Shown: in pieces, positions 32,502 to 33,629 of the stretch
Layout of the letters: each line of letters starts with the position of its first letter
Position numbering within the stretch: the first letter of the stretch is position 1
Assembly (NCBI GenBank): GCA_964648985.1
Contig: CAZYMS010000016.1
Coordinates: forward strand, 1 to 33,629
Length of the DNA stretch: 33,629 nucleotides
From: JAEUSE01 sp964648985
GTDB lineage: Bacteria; Patescibacteriota; Doudnabacteria; UBA920
Direction: 5' to 3'
Program-made: the position numbers and the translations under genes
The notes under the pieces: model-generated
Told to the model about the DNA's origin: nothing
What the model saw: the letters and a program-made list of their open reading frames with translations, nothing else
The model's database searches: none

Positions 32502-32541
32502 GGCTAGTGTGTCACGCACTAGCCCTCACATCTTAAAGGAG
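32502..32541 (+). promoter_or_regulatory. Stem-loop plus SD before the small gene pair
   Basis: GGCTAGTG (32502-32509), 7-nt loop, CACTAGCC (32517-32524), then SD AAAGGAG at 32535-32541. Third instance of the hairpin-then-SD leader (also 2247 and 12240). Confidence 0.4.
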
Positions 32542-32548
32542 TCGTATC

Positions 32549-32754
32549 GTGAATGAAAAAGAGTGGTCCTAGAGTTTTCAATGCAGGAGGGTACTATTGC
32601 TGGTGGCTGGTACCAAATTATTATCAAAGACTGTCTGGATAATGAAGTCCTTAACGTTAAGGGCTTCACAATGAAGGGGGCTTATCGGCAAGCTGCAGCA
32701 AAAGGCTATAAGCTGCTTCCTCAAGGCGTTAAACTTGGAGATATGGAGGTGTGA
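32549..32754 (+). pseudogene. Small gene with an apparent start-proximal frameshift
   Basis: The SD AAAGGAG (32535-32541) is ideally placed for the GTG at 32549, but that frame gives MNEKEWS and stops. The convincing protein lies in the -1 frame from ~32563: VLEFSMQEGTIAGGWYQIII, then DNEVLNVKGFTMKGAYRQAA and KGYKLLPQGVKLGDMEV, ~63 aa. One missing base after the run AAAAAGAG would join them (MNEKEVVLEF...). Alternatives: start at GTG 32563 without SD, or a 29-codon peptide from ATG 32553. Family not recognised; soluble, alpha/beta looking. Followed directly by a coupled small gene. Confidence 0.45.
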
Positions 32755-32755
32755 C

Positions 32756-32977
32756 TTGAACCCATACAGAAGACTTGTAGAACAGTATCTGAATTCGAGC
32801 AAGGATATAACAGTTGACCGCCACGGTGCCGCAAGTGTTGCCGGGAAGGTGCACGATGTGGGTGACGAACTTTGTGTCATCAAAAGACCATCTGGGGACG
32901 AGGGCGCTGTGTATACGCATATTGCTTACCGTGACATACGGGGAGTGAGTATCACAGACTGGGATCTAGATACTTAG
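32756..32977 (+). CDS. Small unknown protein, TTG start
   Basis: 73 aa. GGAGG at 32746-32750, inside the end of the previous gene, sits 5 nt before the TTG at 32756; there is no ATG in frame, so the SD decides the start. The previous gene stops 1 nt before it, so translation is probably coupled. The sequence starts NPYRRLVEQYLNSSKDITVD and continues with a beta-rich, acidic body (GKVHDVGDELCVIKRPSGDE; DIRGVSITDWDLDT) without a known motif. Not recognised. May work together with the preceding 63-aa product, or be lost with it. Confidence 0.5.
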   Translation: MNPYRRLVEQYLNSSKDITVDRHGAASVAGKVHDVGDELCVIKRPSGDEGAVYTHIAYRDIRGVSITDWDLDT

Positions 32978-33190
32978 ACCGGGCGCAGCTTCACTGTTAT
33001 TAAACTAGCTTACTCTTCATCCAAACTTTTTGAGCTCTCGTACTGACCCGCAAGCGAGAATAAATAAGGGTCTTTTTTATTTATACGTACTTTTCCAATT
33101 GTAAAATCGGAGTATACAAGAAAAATAAAAAAATTAGTACGTTTTGAAATTTTAAAGACGTAAAGTAAAAAATACTGAATGCACGGAGTC

Positions 33191-33219
33191 TTGATATTTC
33201 CTAATATTTAGAGTATATT
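33191..33219 (+). promoter_or_regulatory. tmRNA promoter
   Basis: TTGATA (33191-33196), 17-nt spacer, TATATT (33214-33219). The start would be around 33226, only a few bases before the mature 5' end GGGGATG at 33229. Confidence 0.75.
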
Positions 33220-33228
33220 AACCCTCAT

Positions 33229-33629
33229 GGGGATGACGGATTTCGACAGTTCTTTGATACGTTTGTAATATGCAAGACGAGCACGCCTATTGGTCTCGAT
33301 AATCCCGTGGGCATCCAACAAATGCAGCTCAAACTGCTTGGAACAAAGTACAGCAAGCTTTCGCTTCTGCTACTCTCGCTCCAGTATACGCCTAAGTCAA
33401 CTTAGGTGAATACCTAGCACCTACGTTTTTTCCGTCGTAGGATTCGCTAGTTCATTTGGAAATATATGTACAGTGGTTGATTTACCTGCTGTGCACGAAT
33501 TTCGTAAATCGACTGTTCTGGCTTGTTGTCAGTTACGATACGGAACAGTACTACTAACTGACTAATCTTGTGAATAATTATGGCGTTGATAACTTCTGGA
33601 CGGGGGTTTAACTCCCCCCATCTCCACCA
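33229..33629 (+). ncRNA. ssrA: tmRNA (transfer-messenger RNA)
   Basis: One-piece tmRNA of ~401 nt that rescues stalled ribosomes with SmpB. 5' GGGGATG (33229-33235) pairs with CATCTCC before the encoded ACCA end, forming the acceptor stem; GACGGATTTCGACAG after it is the hallmark 5' region. The tag frame ends TAC GCC TAA (TAA at 33393-33395). Reading back gives ...ATLAPVYA; if translation resumes at GCA 33324 the tag is 23 residues (AAQTAWNKVQQAFASATLA, then PVYA). The hydrophobic small end fits a protease-recognition tag. The resume codon is my inference. Its CCA is the last base triplet of the window. Confidence 0.95.

Noticed and set aside
33043..33077. Possible terminator (GACCC ... GGGTCTTTTTT) before ssrA
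   Set aside because: Only a 5-bp stem with an 18-nt loop; T-run is present but the hairpin is not convincing.

Overview
The window reads as a bacterial chromosome segment, probably from a Candidatus Patescibacteria (Parcubacteria-like) lineage. I base that on the gene set: pilin-like secreted proteins with Ig-type insertions, DUF5666-like and proline-rich membrane-anchored orphans, a 'GYHQDYLG-LCRTGKL' helix-turn-helix-like N-terminus, very short spacers, and many starts with no Shine-Dalgarno (SD). No 16S gene is present, so the assignment is inference. Genes lie on both strands in short transcription units, most closed by clear stem-loop terminators. I see no CRISPR array, tRNA, rRNA, transposase or phage module.

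Layout. 1-4.7 kb: glutamine-dependent NAD synthetase (nadE), an unrecognised HEYGH-motif protein behind a structured leader, a TfoX N-terminal-domain protein, and a decayed YpfJ-type zinc peptidase pseudogene. 4.9-9.2 kb: a secreted 1409-residue PQQ-type sugar dehydrogenase fused to PKD/Ig domains and four copies of a ~150-residue module. 9.3-15.2 kb: a small cupin, guaC (minus strand), a hypothetical protein, a divergent PAP2-like protein, a three-histidine-box fatty-acid desaturase, a SWIM zinc-finger protein, a PAP2 phosphatase and a DHH phosphoesterase. 15.2-17.1 kb (minus): a DrrAB-type ABC exporter. 17.3-24.6 kb: cell-surface genes (DUF5666-like protein, lytic-transglycosylase/peptidoglycan-binding protein, two prepilin-like proteins, a PilX-like protein, a two-TM-segment protein). 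24.6-27.0 kb: glycerate kinase and a D-2-hydroxyacid dehydrogenase, a plausible hydroxypyruvate-glycerate-phosphoglycerate route. 27.2-29.5 kb: a frameshifted HTH/TM gene and two orphan exported or anchored proteins. 29.6-30.9 kb (minus): infC-rpmI-rplT under a consensus promoter. 31.0-33.6 kb: a fatty-acid-hydroxylase-like protein, a nucleotidyltransferase, two small genes, and tmRNA (ssrA) ending exactly at the window end.

Most unusual signals. (1) Four spacers consist almost entirely of 7-bp tandem repeats in inverted arms, each spacer with its own heptamer; they flank the ABC permease gene and rpmI on both sides. (2) Several genes have a -10 box only 6-7 nt before ATG and no SD, suggesting leaderless mRNAs, while another set has a stem-loop followed by a strong SD. 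(3) One gene changes frame exactly at an A_AAA_AAA heptamer. (4) infC can only begin at TTG or a rarer codon. (5) Two oxygen-dependent di-iron-type lipid enzymes and two PAP2-like proteins suggest lipid remodelling.
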